In this document: positions 8,750 through 16,834 of the stretch, one piece after another | Layout: each line of letters opens with the position of its first letter | How positions within the stretch are numbered: the stretch's first letter is position 1 | Assembly (NCBI GenBank): GCA_038526735.1 | Contig: JBCBGM010000010.1 | Coordinates: 3,993 to 67,992, forward strand | Direction of reading: 5' to 3' | Length of the DNA: 64,000 bases | Source: Rubricella sp038526735 | GTDB taxonomy: Bacteria; Pseudomonadota; Alphaproteobacteria; Rhodobacterales; Rhodobacteraceae | Notes under the pieces: model-generated | Told to the model about the DNA's origin: nothing | The model's input: only the letters and a program-made list of their open reading frames with translations | The model's database searches: none | Translations under genes and position numbers: made by a program

Positions 8750-9283
8750 TCATCTCCATTTACTCGGCCAAATTGCTCGATACTTCTGAAGAGTGTGATT
8801 TGCTGCATCTCTTGTAATTCCGAAACGTATATCGATATGAGCAGCGCGCGTTTCGGTTGTGACGAACGAGGGAGGCACAAGTACAAACGACGCGAACAGA
8901 TATGCTTCGTTCTCTCGTTCGGCGGTCGTCCGGGATGTATATGATGAGTTGGAGTAAGGTAAGCCCCGAGGGTTTATTCCACGATGCCCAAGAATTGGAT
9001 GACCGAGTTCATGCAACATCGCAATACGTGACGAACCACAACCCCGACGAGCGGCCTCATAGATCCTTTCATCGAATATAACCCAATCGACACCCGATAA
9101 TCCGTCTACCCTGTTCCCACGGTAGCAAAGGTCGGGTTCGATATAGATCTCGATATCGATGTTACGCGCTGGCAAAGCGCGGAATGCGATTGCGTCCGGA
9201 CATACTTTTTCACCCTCCCGATACAACGCCGATCGAACGGCATCTGCGACTGTACAGATTTCAATCGCTCGGCTACGCCTCAT
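8750..9283 (-). CDS. ImmA/IrrE-family metallopeptidase (COG2856-like)
   Basis: 177 residues. The HExxH zinc motif is HELGH (His91, Glu92, His95), followed by H-x4 GHRG and, about 30 residues later, ENEAYLFASFVLVP, which matches the E-x-x-A-x-x-F-A-x-x-L-x-x-P helix carrying the third zinc ligand in ImmA/IrrE proteins. Family members cleave or antagonise XRE-type repressors after a stress signal. The gene overlaps the upstream XRE gene by 11 bases and is followed at once by a mini-membrane protein gene. The DNA is visibly AT-richer than the flanking genes, suggesting transfer. Pairing with XRE supports either a repressor-protease switch or a toxin-antitoxin-like module. Confidence 0.88.
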   Translation of the reverse strand: MRRSRAIEICTVADAVRSALYREGEKVCPDAIAFRALPARNIDIEIYIEPDLCYRGNRVDGLSGVDWVIFDERIYEAARRGCGSSRIAMLHELGHPILGHRGINPRGLPYSNSSYTSRTTAERENEAYLFASFVLVPPSFVTTETRAAHIDIRFGITRDAANHTLQKYRAIWPSKWR

Positions 9284-9638
9284 TGACTTCTCTCCCAGAG
9301 GTCAAAGACTTGAAGAGCCTATCCAATTCGTCCGGCGACATTTTTTTCCGGAGTGTAAGGAAACGTAGAGTATCCGCAGCCTGATCATCTGCCACAGACA
9401 CAAGCCCAGTCTCTTTAGCAGTGAGGGTGGCAAGGTCGAACGCCTCGCCCTCATTCAATCCTAGAGCGAGCGAAACTCGATCAGCCCAAGCCTGTGAAAT
9501 CGGCCGCAACCCTCTCATTTGGTTCGAAAGCTGTGAAGAAGAGCAGCCGATTTTCTCAGCAAGACCCCCTAGAGTCACATCAGACTCAATCATCTTCACA
9601 CGAACGAACTTACCGACTTCGCTGTAGGGCTTGGGCAT
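9273..9638 (-). CDS. XRE-family helix-turn-helix regulator
   Basis: 121 residues. The N-terminal HTH is visible as VTLGGLAEKIGCSSSQLSNQMRGLRPISQAWADRVSLALGL (helix 2-turn-helix 3 around residues 28-50). The C-terminal half is helical and could be the part read by the downstream peptidase. The start MPKPYSEVGKF is set by a perfect AGGAGG ribosome-binding site (complement of 9643-9648); the longer frame is rejected. An imperfect palindrome upstream (9663-9679) is a good operator candidate. The gene overlaps the ImmA-like gene, implying coupled expression of a regulator and its protease. Confidence 0.88.
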   Translation of the reverse strand: MPKPYSEVGKFVRVKMIESDVTLGGLAEKIGCSSSQLSNQMRGLRPISQAWADRVSLALGLNEGEAFDLATLTAKETGLVSVADDQAADTLRFLTLRKKMSPDELDRLFKSLTSGREVNEA

Positions 9639-9662
9639 GTCGACCTCCTGATGTGAAAATAA

Positions 9663-9679
9663 TTTCTCAATTTGAAAAA
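9663..9679. promoter_or_regulatory. Candidate operator of the XRE regulator
   Basis: Seventeen-base imperfect dyad: an eight-base arm TTTCTCAA, one central base, and TTGAAAAA, with 7 of 8 positions paired. It lies 25-41 bases upstream of the XRE start codon, in the region where the promoter should be, so autorepression is a natural reading. No binding data; position and symmetry only. Confidence 0.4.
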
Positions 9680-9793
9680 TCAAGCAATATATAGCATCCG
9701 AGACCCAATTAGGCACAACAGGTTGCGACAGTACCAACAAAAACTAAGGAACAGAATAAGAATTCATTTGGATTCAATGGCTTAGAAAAGCGG

Positions 9794-9799
9794 TATAAT
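9794..9799 (+). promoter_or_regulatory. Possible -10 box upstream of the TRAP binding-protein gene
   Basis: A perfect TATAAT in an AT-rich stretch 110 bases before the start codon. A TTGGAT at 9768-9773 is a weak -35 with a 20-base spacer, longer than usual, so the assignment is tentative. Confidence 0.3.
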
Positions 9800-9908
9800 A
9801 TTACCTCACACCAACTAGCTCTTACTCACCGCGACCAACCACCCCCTTGAGTTGCACGCCGCCACCCTCCACACTCCGAAAAAAGCCACACACTCCGGGG
9901 GGAATAGC

Positions 9909-10934
9909 ATGCGGTGGATGGGTCTTTTGGCGGCGGCGATTTGCGCGCCTGCACTGGCATTCGCAAACTGTGACCCGGGGGAGACGAAAATCACCTTCCC
10001 CCATGACGCCCCCGCCACCGGCCACCCCAAAGGCGAGGCAGCGGCCTTCCTCGCGCAGATGGTCAATATGGAGCTTCAGGGCCGCCTCTGCATGGAGGTG
10101 ATTGCCGACGCCCCCAACTACTCCGACGCCAGCGTTACCGAGGGCCTCGCCGATGGCAGCTTTCAGATGGCGGCCCCCGCGATGGGCACGATGGGGGAGC
10201 TTTCTCCGCGCTTCCTGATCTTTGACATGCCCTTCCTCTTCAAAGACCTCGACGTGGTGCTCGCCTATCAAGAGAGCCCCGCAGGCCTCGCCCTGCTGAC
10301 AGAGATGGCCGATGAGGGCGTGCGCGGCCTAGGCTACTGGACAGACGGGATGAAAGAGCTCTCGGGCCCCCTGCCCCTGCGCAGCCCGGGTGATGTCGCG
10401 GGCCTCAACGTCGGCATCCAGCCCAGCGTGATCGAGGCGCATTACATTGACACGCTGCAAGCAACCCCACGCCCGCTGGACCCCCGCGCCCTGCAAACCG
10501 CCCTGCGCGACGGTGTGGTTAACGCACAAAACTCCACATTCACCACCATCGCGAGCCGTCGGCTGCACCTCAACCAGGCGGCCGTCACCGTCTCCAACCA
10601 CGGGCTGGTGCAGTACATGCTCGTGGTGTCGGAGCCGTTCTGGCAGTCCCTTGATCCGGCCACTCAGGCTGATCTGGAGTTTTTGGTGATGCTCGTCGGG
10701 CTAGAGCGCAACCGCTTTGCCTTTGAGTTCTCCGAGCAATCCAAACGCGAGATCCGCAGCGACGGCACGCCGATCGTCGAGCTGTCAGAGGAGGAGCGCT
10801 ACGCCTGGGTCCGCGCCATGCAGCCCACCTGGTTTGCGTTTGGTGGCGATGTCGGGTTCGACCAAATTGCCGCCGCGCTGTATCTTGAGCGTGAGCTTGC
10901 CGCCGGTAGGCTCGAAAGCTTCACGGGCCGCTAA
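9909..10934 (+). CDS. TRAP transporter substrate-binding protein (DctP family), orphan
   Basis: 341 residues with signal peptide MRWMGLLAAAICAPALAFA. The mature protein has the DctP periplasmic-binding fold pattern: a GHPKGEAAAFLAQMV start, ELSPRFLIFDMPFLFKDLD, a YWTDGMKELSGPLPLRSPGDVAGLNVG segment in which the residues corresponding to the usual substrate-carboxylate arginine lie, and DGVVNAQNSTFTTI. It should deliver a carboxylate-type ligand to a TRAP permease, but no DctQ or DctM gene flanks it, so it is an orphan here. The start is set by the signal peptide. It is convergent with a DoxX-like gene, with a hairpin terminator between. Confidence 0.88.
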   Translation: MRWMGLLAAAICAPALAFANCDPGETKITFPHDAPATGHPKGEAAAFLAQMVNMELQGRLCMEVIADAPNYSDASVTEGLADGSFQMAAPAMGTMGELSPRFLIFDMPFLFKDLDVVLAYQESPAGLALLTEMADEGVRGLGYWTDGMKELSGPLPLRSPGDVAGLNVGIQPSVIEAHYIDTLQATPRPLDPRALQTALRDGVVNAQNSTFTTIASRRLHLNQAAVTVSNHGLVQYMLVVSEPFWQSLDPATQADLEFLVMLVGLERNRFAFEFSEQSKREIRSDGTPIVELSEEERYAWVRAMQPTWFAFGGDVGFDQIAAALYLERELAAGRLESFTGR

Positions 10935-10942
10935 AACCGCGC

Positions 10943-10974
10943 AAAGATCAGGCCCAGAACGCCTGATCTTTCTT
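10943..10974. terminator. Hairpin terminator between TRAP gene and DoxX-like gene
   Basis: Eleven-base perfect stem AAAGATCAGGC/GCCTGATCTTT (10943-10953 with 10961-10971) around a seven-base loop, ending in a T-rich stretch. It overlaps the stop codon and last codons of the convergent DoxX-like gene, so it can work for both strands; the U-tract is short. Confidence 0.65.
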
Positions 10975-11295
10975 CCGCAGAAACACGAAGATACTCAGCC
11001 CCAGCAGCACCGCGGCGGGCACAGCCTCGCCGATTGGGGTCAACGCGACGTGGTAGATTACAGCCCCCACCATTGCGGTGATAAACCCAACGCAGGCCGG
11101 GGCCGCGAGTTTCGGGATCCACAGGCCAACCGCGCCCGCGATATAGCAAAGCGCAACAAACGCCGGGAACCAGCTGGGCAGGCCGAGGTTCTCAAACGCG
11201 ACGAGCACCTCGGGCACACCCATCAGCTTGGCAAAGGCGCTGCCCACAAACGCGAGCGTGAGCAAACCGCTCGCTATCCAAACCGCATATTTCAT
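10948..11295 (-). CDS. DoxX-like small membrane protein
   Basis: 115 residues and four predicted TM helices: YAVWIASGLLTLAFVGSAFAKL, WFPAFVALCYIAGAVGLWIP, CVGFITAMVGAVIYHVAL and VPAAVLLGLSIFVFLRKK. The first-helix pattern ending in S-A-x-A-K-L and the G-L-P second segment resemble the DoxX-like family (PF13564 type), integral membrane proteins of largely unknown function. The stop lies within a bidirectional hairpin. Isolated gene; no operon partner. Confidence 0.75.
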   Translation of the reverse strand: MKYAVWIASGLLTLAFVGSAFAKLMGVPEVLVAFENLGLPSWFPAFVALCYIAGAVGLWIPKLAAPACVGFITAMVGAVIYHVALTPIGEAVPAAVLLGLSIFVFLRKKDQAFWA

Positions 11296-11353
11296 CGCAC
11301 GTCTCCCTCATTACTGGATATTATCAACTATTTATTCCAGCGCAGAGTGCAAC

Positions 11354-11383
11354 AAAAAAGGCGACCCAAAGGCCGCCCTTTTT
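11354..11383 (-). terminator. Intrinsic terminator after the DUF6280 gene
   Basis: GC stem with one bulge on each arm (11360-11366 with 11371-11378) flanked by six A on the left and five T on the right, so it can end transcripts on either strand. It lies 19 bases past the stop of the minus-strand DUF6280 gene. Confidence 0.65.
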
Positions 11384-11402
11384 GCACAGGTGTGCGTGAA
11401 GA

Positions 11403-11717
11403 TTAGGCTGCGTTGCGGCGCTCGCTCTCTTCGCGAGACAGAGCCACCGAGGTGCGCACGCCGCGGCTGACAAACTCCATCAGGCCCTCTACGGTGCGCT
11501 CGCAGGGGTCAATCCCTGCGCACATCAGCACATCACGGCCGTCGCGCGAGCGGGCCCATCGGGCAATCACTTCTGCGCCGTTTCCATATTTCTTGTCGTC
11601 GGCAATCGCGTCATCCAGCGCTGCCAGCACGACAGCGGCAAACAAACGACGAGCACGTGCACCCTGGTCGTTAGTGTAAGCCTGTGCGTCGGCGGCATCG
11701 AACATGTCGTCCCTCAT
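11403..11717 (-). CDS. DUF6280 family protein (Rhodobacterales-conserved)
   Basis: 104 residues. RARRLFAAVVLAALDDAIADDKKYGNG, IARWARSRDGRDVLMCAGIDP and VSRGVRTSVALSREESERRNAA are strongly conserved in a Rhodobacteraceae-specific family known to me as DUF6280. Function unknown; it looks like a soluble helical protein. Start could be 11717 or the second Met four codons in. The gene is monocistronic with its own terminator, typical of a conserved stand-alone gene. Confidence 0.85.
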   Translation of the reverse strand: MRDDMFDAADAQAYTNDQGARARRLFAAVVLAALDDAIADDKKYGNGAEVIARWARSRDGRDVLMCAGIDPCERTVEGLMEFVSRGVRTSVALSREESERRNAA

Positions 11718-11902
11718 TCATCTCAGATTGTGCGGAGTATCCCGTGTGCGGCGGAATATGCCGTCATAATTCGTTCACGGAAGATCAATTAGTGCATGGC
11801 TGCTATGATTGCAACGCATAAGACAGCCAATTAATCCTTTGTTTTCAACGATTGGGGTCGCTGATGTTGCACTGCAGCTACGTAACGTCACAAGAATCGT
11901 CC

Positions 11903-13330
11903 TCATGTGCCACAGAATGTGCGCTCCACTTCCTCCTCTGGCGCGGGGGCCGCGATGTAGGGCGCGGTCTGGTCTGAGAAGGTGAAGGGCGTCTCCAGCG
12001 CCCGCGTCAGCGCCTCAAACATCGAATAGTCTCCACGCTCCGCCGCTGTGATCGCCGCCTGCACCTGATGGTTGCGGGGGATGATCACCGGATTCTCACC
12101 CAGCATCGCCGCATGATCCGGCCCCAGCGCCTGCCACGTCTCTGCCCAAGCCTCAAATGCGGCCTTGTCTGCAAACATCTGTGCCGCTTCGCCCACATCC
12201 CTGGAGATCGCTCTCCAGAACTGCGTATAGTCCACGCCCGCCTGCGCCAGCAGCGTCAAAGTCGCCTCGACGAGCGCCTCACCGCCCTCAACCTCCGCAG
12301 GCAGCCCCAGCTTAGCCAGATACCCCTCGACATAAGCCAGCTGGAACAGCGCCGGAAAGCGGTTCACAGCTGCCTGCGCGGCCTCGATGGCCTTGTCCTC
12401 ATCCGCATCAATCACCGGCAAGAGCGCCTGTGCCAGTTGCGCCATATTCCAATGCGCAATCCGCCCCTGATTGCCCCAGGCATAGCGCCCCTGTTGATCG
12501 ATCGACGAGAACACCTTGTTGGGGTCAAACCCGTCCATAAAGGCGCAGGGCCCGTAATCGATCGTCTCCCCGGCAATCGAGCAATTGTCGGTGTTCATCA
12601 CGCCATGGATGAAGCCGAGCTGCATCCAGGTCGCCACAAGCCGCGCTTGCCGCGCGATGACATTGTCCAAAAGCGCAAGTGCGGGATTCTCCCCCTGATC
12701 GTCCGGATAATGCCGCTCCAGCGCGTAGCGAGTAAGCGTCTCGAGCGCGTCCACGTCCTGGCGCGCGTAGAAATACTGGAACGTGCCCACCCGCAGATGG
12801 CTCTGTGCCACCCGTGTGAGCACAGCGCCCGGCAAGGGCCCATCTTCGCGCAACACCCGGTCGCCAGTCTCCACCGCCGCCAGCGCGCGCGTGGTGGGAA
12901 CGCCCAGCGCATGCATCGCCTCAGAGACGATATACTCCCGCAAAACAGGCCCCAGCGCAGCACGCCCATCGCCCATCCGAGAGAACGGCGTCCGGCCCGA
13001 GCCCTTCAGCTGTATGTCCCGCCGAAGCCCGTCAGAGCCAATAACCTCACCCAACAAGAGCGCCCGGCCATCCCCAAGCTGCGGCACGAAGTTGCCAAAC
13101 TGGTGCCCTGCATAGGCCTGTGCGAGCGGCGCGGCCCCCTCAGGCACCGCATTCCCGGCAAGCCACGCGACACCGTCCTCAGCCTCCAGAGCCACCGGAT
13201 CAAACCCCAGCACCCCGGCCAGCCCGTGGTTCACCTTGATCATCTTGGGCGCAGAGACCGGCCCAGGGGGCTGTTTCGCGTAAAACTGCTCGGGCAGGGC
13301 GGCGTAAGTGTTGTCGAATTGGATGGTCAT
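11903..13330 (-). CDS. selO: Protein adenylyltransferase SelO (YdiU)
   Basis: 475-residue SelO pseudokinase-fold AMPylase. Visible: QLGDGRALLLGEV, IQLKGSGRTPFSRMGDGRAALGPVLREYIVSEAMHALGVPTTRAL, and FIHGVMNTDNCSIAGETIDYGPCAFMD, matching the flipped-ATP active site of the family. The protein ends EEEVERTFCGT: the near-terminal Cys matches the position of the redox Cys/Sec of SelO. It transfers AMP to Ser/Thr/Tyr of redox proteins. Start MTIQFDNTYAALPEQFY agrees with family N-termini. The gene follows tRNA-Gly (both minus strand). Confidence 0.95.
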   Translation of the reverse strand: MTIQFDNTYAALPEQFYAKQPPGPVSAPKMIKVNHGLAGVLGFDPVALEAEDGVAWLAGNAVPEGAAPLAQAYAGHQFGNFVPQLGDGRALLLGEVIGSDGLRRDIQLKGSGRTPFSRMGDGRAALGPVLREYIVSEAMHALGVPTTRALAAVETGDRVLREDGPLPGAVLTRVAQSHLRVGTFQYFYARQDVDALETLTRYALERHYPDDQGENPALALLDNVIARQARLVATWMQLGFIHGVMNTDNCSIAGETIDYGPCAFMDGFDPNKVFSSIDQQGRYAWGNQGRIAHWNMAQLAQALLPVIDADEDKAIEAAQAAVNRFPALFQLAYVEGYLAKLGLPAEVEGGEALVEATLTLLAQAGVDYTQFWRAISRDVGEAAQMFADKAAFEAWAETWQALGPDHAAMLGENPVIIPRNHQVQAAITAAERGDYSMFEALTRALETPFTFSDQTAPYIAAPAPEEEVERTFCGT

Positions 13331-13391
13331 GCTCTCTCCTGCTCCGCCACATAGGGGCGGACACGCAAATCACCATACACATGAGAGAAAT

Positions 13392-13466
13392 TGGAGCGGG
13401 CGATGAGATTCGAACTCACGACCCTTACCTTGGCAAGGTAATGCTCTACCCCTGAGCTACGCCCGC
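13392..13466 (-). tRNA. tRNA-Gly (anticodon GCC)
   Basis: 75 nt including an encoded CCA. Acceptor GCGGGCG pairs with CGCCCGC; the D-arm TAGCTCAGGGGTAGAGC, anticodon loop CTTGCCAAG with GCC, and T-loop GTTCGAATC are all intact. A TATATA at 13487-13492 on the same strand is a plausible promoter -10. Confidence 0.97.
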
Positions 13467-13554
13467 GTCCTTGGGTGAGCGCGACGTATATAGATTCGTT
13501 CCGGGGGTGCAAGGGGTCTTGCAGGGCAAATCGCACACGCTACCCTCGCGCCCC

Positions 13555-14082
13555 ATGACACATCACACCGAAGACACACTTCTGGCCCGCCTCACCGACC
13601 TCGGGATCGCCTACACGCTCCACCGCCACCCGCCTCTCTTTACGGTCGAAGACAGCAAAGCCCTGCGCGGAGATATCCCCGGCGCGCATTGCAAAAACAT
13701 GTTTCTCAAGGCGAAATCGGGCGATCTGGTGCTGGTCACGTGTCGGGAGAACCGCAGTATCCGCATCCGCGATCTCGAAAAGCTGATCGGCCTGCGCAAA
13801 CTCTCCTTCGGAAAGCCAGACTTGCTCTTAGAGGTGCTCGGCGTCACCCCCGGCGCGGTCACTCCCCTCGCCGTCGTCAATGACGCAGAGGCGCGCGTGC
13901 ATGTGATCCTCGACCAGCAACTCTTCGCAGAGCCGCTCTTGGCCTGTCACCCGTTGCACAATGAGGCCACCGTCGCCATCTCGACCAATGACATCCGCCG
14001 CATCCTCAGCACCACCGGCCACGCCGTGACCGAGGTTGATTTCGATGCGTTGGAGGAAAAAGCGAAAGAAGCCGCCGCCTGA
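13555..14082 (+). CDS. YbaK/ProX-type aminoacyl-tRNA deacylase
   Basis: 175 residues. LGIAYTLHRHPPLFTVEDSKALRGDIPGAHCKNMFLKAKSGDLVLVT is the typical N-terminal half of the ProX / ProXp-ala proteins, with the conserved Lys in CKNMFLKAK that positions the tRNA 3' end; GVTPGAVTPLAVVND is the glycine-rich C-terminal loop. These free-standing editing domains hydrolyse mischarged Ala-tRNAPro or related species. The start MTHHTEDTLL fits family length; the frame opens 28 codons earlier. The next gene begins 65 nt downstream. Confidence 0.9.
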   Translation: MTHHTEDTLLARLTDLGIAYTLHRHPPLFTVEDSKALRGDIPGAHCKNMFLKAKSGDLVLVTCRENRSIRIRDLEKLIGLRKLSFGKPDLLLEVLGVTPGAVTPLAVVNDAEARVHVILDQQLFAEPLLACHPLHNEATVAISTNDIRRILSTTGHAVTEVDFDALEEKAKEAAA

Positions 14083-14147
14083 GGTTGGACTCGCCGCCCC
14101 CCGCGGCATACATCCCCGCCAAGGCCCGCGCGCAGGAGACAAATACG

Positions 14148-15062
14148 ATGCTGGAACTGGGTGGAGGGGCAAGCGCCCCCGCAGCCGATCTGATCAAGGA
14201 TGGATCAGAGGCAACCTTCATGGCCGACGTGATCGAGGCCTCCGCCACAACCCCCGTGATCGTCGATTTCTGGGCGCCCTGGTGCGGCCCCTGCAAGCAG
14301 CTCACCCCTGCCATCGAGGCTGAGGTGAAAAACGCGCGCGGTGCGGTCAAGCTCGTCAAAATCAACGTGGACGAGAACCAGCGCATCGCCGCGCAAGCTC
14401 AAGTCCAGTCAATCCCCACGGTCATCGCCGTGGTCGGCGGGCAGGTCGTGGATAGCTTCATGGGCGCACTGCCGCAAAGCCAGATCAAGCAATTCATCGA
14501 CCGCGTCGTGCAAGCCGCCGGTGGCCAGGCCGGTGGGGGCATTGAAGAGGCCATTGCGGCCGCCGATGAGATGCTGGAGCAAGGTGCCATCACCGACGCC
14601 GCCCAAACCTACGCCGCCATTCTGGGTGAGGTACCAGACAATCTCGCCGCCCAAGCGGGCCTCGCGAAAGCCTATATCGCGCTGGATCAAACCGAGCAGG
14701 CGCAAGCCATCATTGACGCGGTGCCCGAGCATCAAAAATCTGACCCGCTGATCGCCGCAGTGGTCGCGCAAATGGCGCTCGCCGGCATGGGCGGGGACGC
14801 GGCAGAGATCGCCAGTCTGCAAGCCAAGCTCGACGCAGACCCCAAAGACAAGGCCGCCCGCCTCGCCCTTGCCGAGGCGCTCATCGGCGCAGGCCAGAAC
14901 GAGGCCGCGATTGAGCACCTGCTGACACTCTTTGGCCAAGATCGCGAGTGGCAGGACGAAGTGGCCAAAACCACGCTCTTCAAACTCTTCGACGCGCTCG
15001 GCCCCAAAGACCCCCTCGTCGCAAAGGGTCGCCGCCGCTTTTCCTCTCTCGTATTTGCCTGA
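14148..15062 (+). CDS. Thioredoxin-like co-chaperone (CnoX/YbbN type)
   Basis: 304 residues. An N-terminal thioredoxin domain carries WCGPC (Cys46, Cys49) and the cis-Pro loop SIPTV; the C-terminal half holds TPR-like helices (AADEMLEQGAITDAAQTYAAIL, LAAQAGLAKAYIALDQTEQAQAII). This trx-TPR architecture and length define CnoX/YbbN, a holdase that hands clients to GroEL and DnaK. Unlike E. coli CnoX (SxxC), both redox cysteines are kept. The start MLELGGGASAPAADLI fits; it heads a tight operon with the Lon-N and Trm112 genes (8 nt gap, then overlaps). Confidence 0.9.
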   Translation: MLELGGGASAPAADLIKDGSEATFMADVIEASATTPVIVDFWAPWCGPCKQLTPAIEAEVKNARGAVKLVKINVDENQRIAAQAQVQSIPTVIAVVGGQVVDSFMGALPQSQIKQFIDRVVQAAGGQAGGGIEEAIAAADEMLEQGAITDAAQTYAAILGEVPDNLAAQAGLAKAYIALDQTEQAQAIIDAVPEHQKSDPLIAAVVAQMALAGMGGDAAEIASLQAKLDADPKDKAARLALAEALIGAGQNEAAIEHLLTLFGQDREWQDEVAKTTLFKLFDALGPKDPLVAKGRRRFSSLVFA

Positions 15063-15070
15063 GGCACAAA

Positions 15071-15730
15071 ATGGCCAAGCGATTTGCCCTGGCAGACCTG
15101 CCCGAGATCATCCCAATCTTCCCGCTGCCGGGCGCACTCCTGTTGCCCCGCGCGCGCCTGCCGCTCAACCTCTTTGAGCCGCGCTATCTGGCGATGATGG
15201 AAGACTGCCTTCGCACGCCTGAGCGCTTCATCGGCATGATCCAACCCATCGACGCACCAGAGCGGGTCAAAGGGTCTGGCATGCTCCACACCATTGGCTG
15301 TGTGGGCCGCGTGACCTCGTTTTCAGAGACGGATGACGGCCGGTACATCATCTCCCTCTCCGGCGTCAGCCGCTTCCGCATGATCGGCGAGGAGGATGGC
15401 TTCACCCCCTACCGCCGCGCCCGTGTCGAATGGGACAGCTTCGAGCGCGACCTTGGCGGCGAAGAGAAAGACCTCGGCTTCAATCGCCCCGGCTTCCTCG
15501 CACTCCTGGAGCGGTACTTTGACGCCGTGGGCATCTCGTCTGACTGGGACAGCCTCAAAGAGGCCGACAGCGAGCTGCTGATCAACTCGCTCTCAATCCT
15601 CTGCCCCTTCGACCCCGAAGAAAAGCAAGCCTTGCTTGAGGCCCCCTCGCTCACCAACCGCCGCGAAACCCTCGTGACGTTGATGGAATTCGCGATGCGG
15701 TCGGGGGGTGAGGGCACGCCGCTGCAATGA
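15071..15730 (+). CDS. Lon N-terminal (LON substrate-binding) domain protein
   Basis: 219 residues. DLPEIIPIFPLPGALLLPRARLPLNLFEPRYLAMM is the hallmark LON_substr_bdg (PF02190) start, then GCVGRVTSFSETDDGRYIISLSGVSRFR; no AAA+ or protease domain follows, so it is a stand-alone Lon-N domain protein. Function is not established; substrate or adaptor binding is inferred from Lon. It is 8 nt downstream of the CnoX-like gene and overlaps the Trm112 gene by ATGA, so the three are one translation-coupled unit concerned, plausibly, with protein quality control. Confidence 0.88.
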   Translation: MAKRFALADLPEIIPIFPLPGALLLPRARLPLNLFEPRYLAMMEDCLRTPERFIGMIQPIDAPERVKGSGMLHTIGCVGRVTSFSETDDGRYIISLSGVSRFRMIGEEDGFTPYRRARVEWDSFERDLGGEEKDLGFNRPGFLALLERYFDAVGISSDWDSLKEADSELLINSLSILCPFDPEEKQALLEAPSLTNRRETLVTLMEFAMRSGGEGTPLQ

Positions 15731-15915
15731 CGCAGGAGCCGACAAAGATCGACGGCAAGGTCTTGTCGGCGCTCGTTTGCCCGGTCACACGCGGCCCCCT
15801 CACCTACGACCAATCCAGGCAAGAGCTGGTCTCAAAGAGCGCGCATCTGGCCTATCCGATCCGCGATGGCGTGCCGATCCTGCTGATCGATGAGGCGCGA
15901 AAACTCGATGACTGA
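15727..15915 (+). CDS. Trm112-family small protein
   Basis: 62 residues: KVLSALVCPVTRGPLTYD, SAHLAYPIRDGVPILLIDEARKL. The VCP-x-x-x-G-x-L and Y-P-I-R-D-G-[VI]-P motifs are those of Trm112/YcaR (PF03966). Only one of the possible zinc cysteines remains. Eukaryotic Trm112 activates methyltransferases; the bacterial role is unknown. Starts on an ATGA overlap with the Lon-N gene and itself overlaps the next gene. Confidence 0.9.
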   Translation: MTQEPTKIDGKVLSALVCPVTRGPLTYDQSRQELVSKSAHLAYPIRDGVPILLIDEARKLDD

Positions 15916-16327
15916 CGATCCGCGCGACACCGGCGACAACGAGGGCATCCCGCGCAATCTCAAAGAGGTCGCGCAGAACATCGCGGGGCTTGTGGTGCTC
16001 GCCTGCACCAGCATCCCGGTGCTCTGGCTGGCGTTCTGGATCACCGCGCCCGATGTCCCCACTTTCGGCAGTGAGTTGCCCTTCCCCGAGGCGATTGCTG
16101 AGCAATTCCCACCCGGAACGCCGCTTGCACAATTCGGCCAAGCGCTTGAGCGTGAGGGGTTTTCTGGGGTTCAGGTCTCCCGCGATGGGCGGCTGGGGCA
16201 GGCCTCCATGGTGCGCTCGCTCCTCCTCTGCCAAGACACCTATGTCGTGTTTTGGGAGGCCTCCGCCGACGGCACCCTCGTCCGCGCGCAGGGCGAAATG
16301 CAACTTGGATGCTCTCGCGACGGCTAG
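15908..16327 (+). CDS. Single-TM hypothetical protein at the end of the CnoX-LonN-Trm112 operon
   Basis: 139 residues. One TM helix, IAGLVVLACTSIPVLWLAFWI (about residues 25-45), then a periplasmic part with FGSELPFPEAIAEQFPPGTPLAQFGQALEREGF and two cysteines (LLLCQDTYVVFW, QLGCSRDG). No family recognised. Start MTDDPRDT overlaps the Trm112 stop by 8 nt; a start 6 codons earlier is possible. Its TAG stop overlaps the stop of the convergent HPt gene by 4 bases. Confidence 0.7.
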   Translation: MTDDPRDTGDNEGIPRNLKEVAQNIAGLVVLACTSIPVLWLAFWITAPDVPTFGSELPFPEAIAEQFPPGTPLAQFGQALEREGFSGVQVSRDGRLGQASMVRSLLLCQDTYVVFWEASADGTLVRAQGEMQLGCSRDG

Positions 16328-16710
16328 TCGTCGCCCAACGGCTCATCCGCCGCCACAAGCGCAATCAGCGAAGCGCCCCCAAGCCGCAAAACCCGCGCCG
16401 CCAGCGCCGCCGTCGCCACCGGATCTTGCTGCTCCAACACGTCGCGCAGCGCATAAGAGACCTGCGCGAGTTCATGCAATCCGACAGAGGCCGCAGCGGT
16501 TGCGAGGCGATGCGCCACCGCCTCCACCGCAGCGCGATCACGCTCCTGCATGGCGCGCTCAAGGCACGCCAGATCACGCGTGAGGCCAAAGGCAATATCT
16601 TCCAGAAATTCTGACCAGCTCTCTGGCGCCACGCCCGAGCGCAACGCCTCTACCGTTTCGATAGATACGGAGGCTGGTTCCTCCGTAATCAGACGGACCA
16701 CCCCAGTCAT
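16324..16710 (-). CDS. HPt (histidine phosphotransfer) domain protein
   Basis: 128 residues. The core helix is AVEAVAHRLATAAASVGLHEL, matching the HPt signature A-H-x-L-[KR/x]-[GxT]-x-x-x-x-x-G with phospho-acceptor His67. The start MTGVVRLITEEPASVS is favoured over a frame 30 codons longer. HPt proteins relay phosphate between hybrid kinases and response regulators, but neither is in the window, so its partners are unknown. The usual Lys/Gly after the His are Ala/Thr here, so activity should be treated as probable. Confidence 0.72.
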   Translation of the reverse strand: MTGVVRLITEEPASVSIETVEALRSGVAPESWSEFLEDIAFGLTRDLACLERAMQERDRAAVEAVAHRLATAAASVGLHELAQVSYALRDVLEQQDPVATAALAARVLRLGGASLIALVAADEPLGDD

Positions 16711-16834
16711 CGTCTTAGTCTCCTCGTCACCCACGCTCACTATCGCAGCAAGCCGTAAATGAGGTGTTACCGCGAAAGCTTGATTGCACAGTTTCAACAC
16801 GCTACCGACCTTTTAAACTGTCAGACAGGACGCC

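Noticed and set aside
8562..9740. Prophage remnant
   Set aside because: XRE and ImmA occur in phages, but no integrase, structural or replication gene is present; treated as a small cassette.
12068..13354. Plus-strand 428-codon frame opposite selO
   Set aside because: Arg/His-rich and antisense to a clear SelO; no recognised motif.
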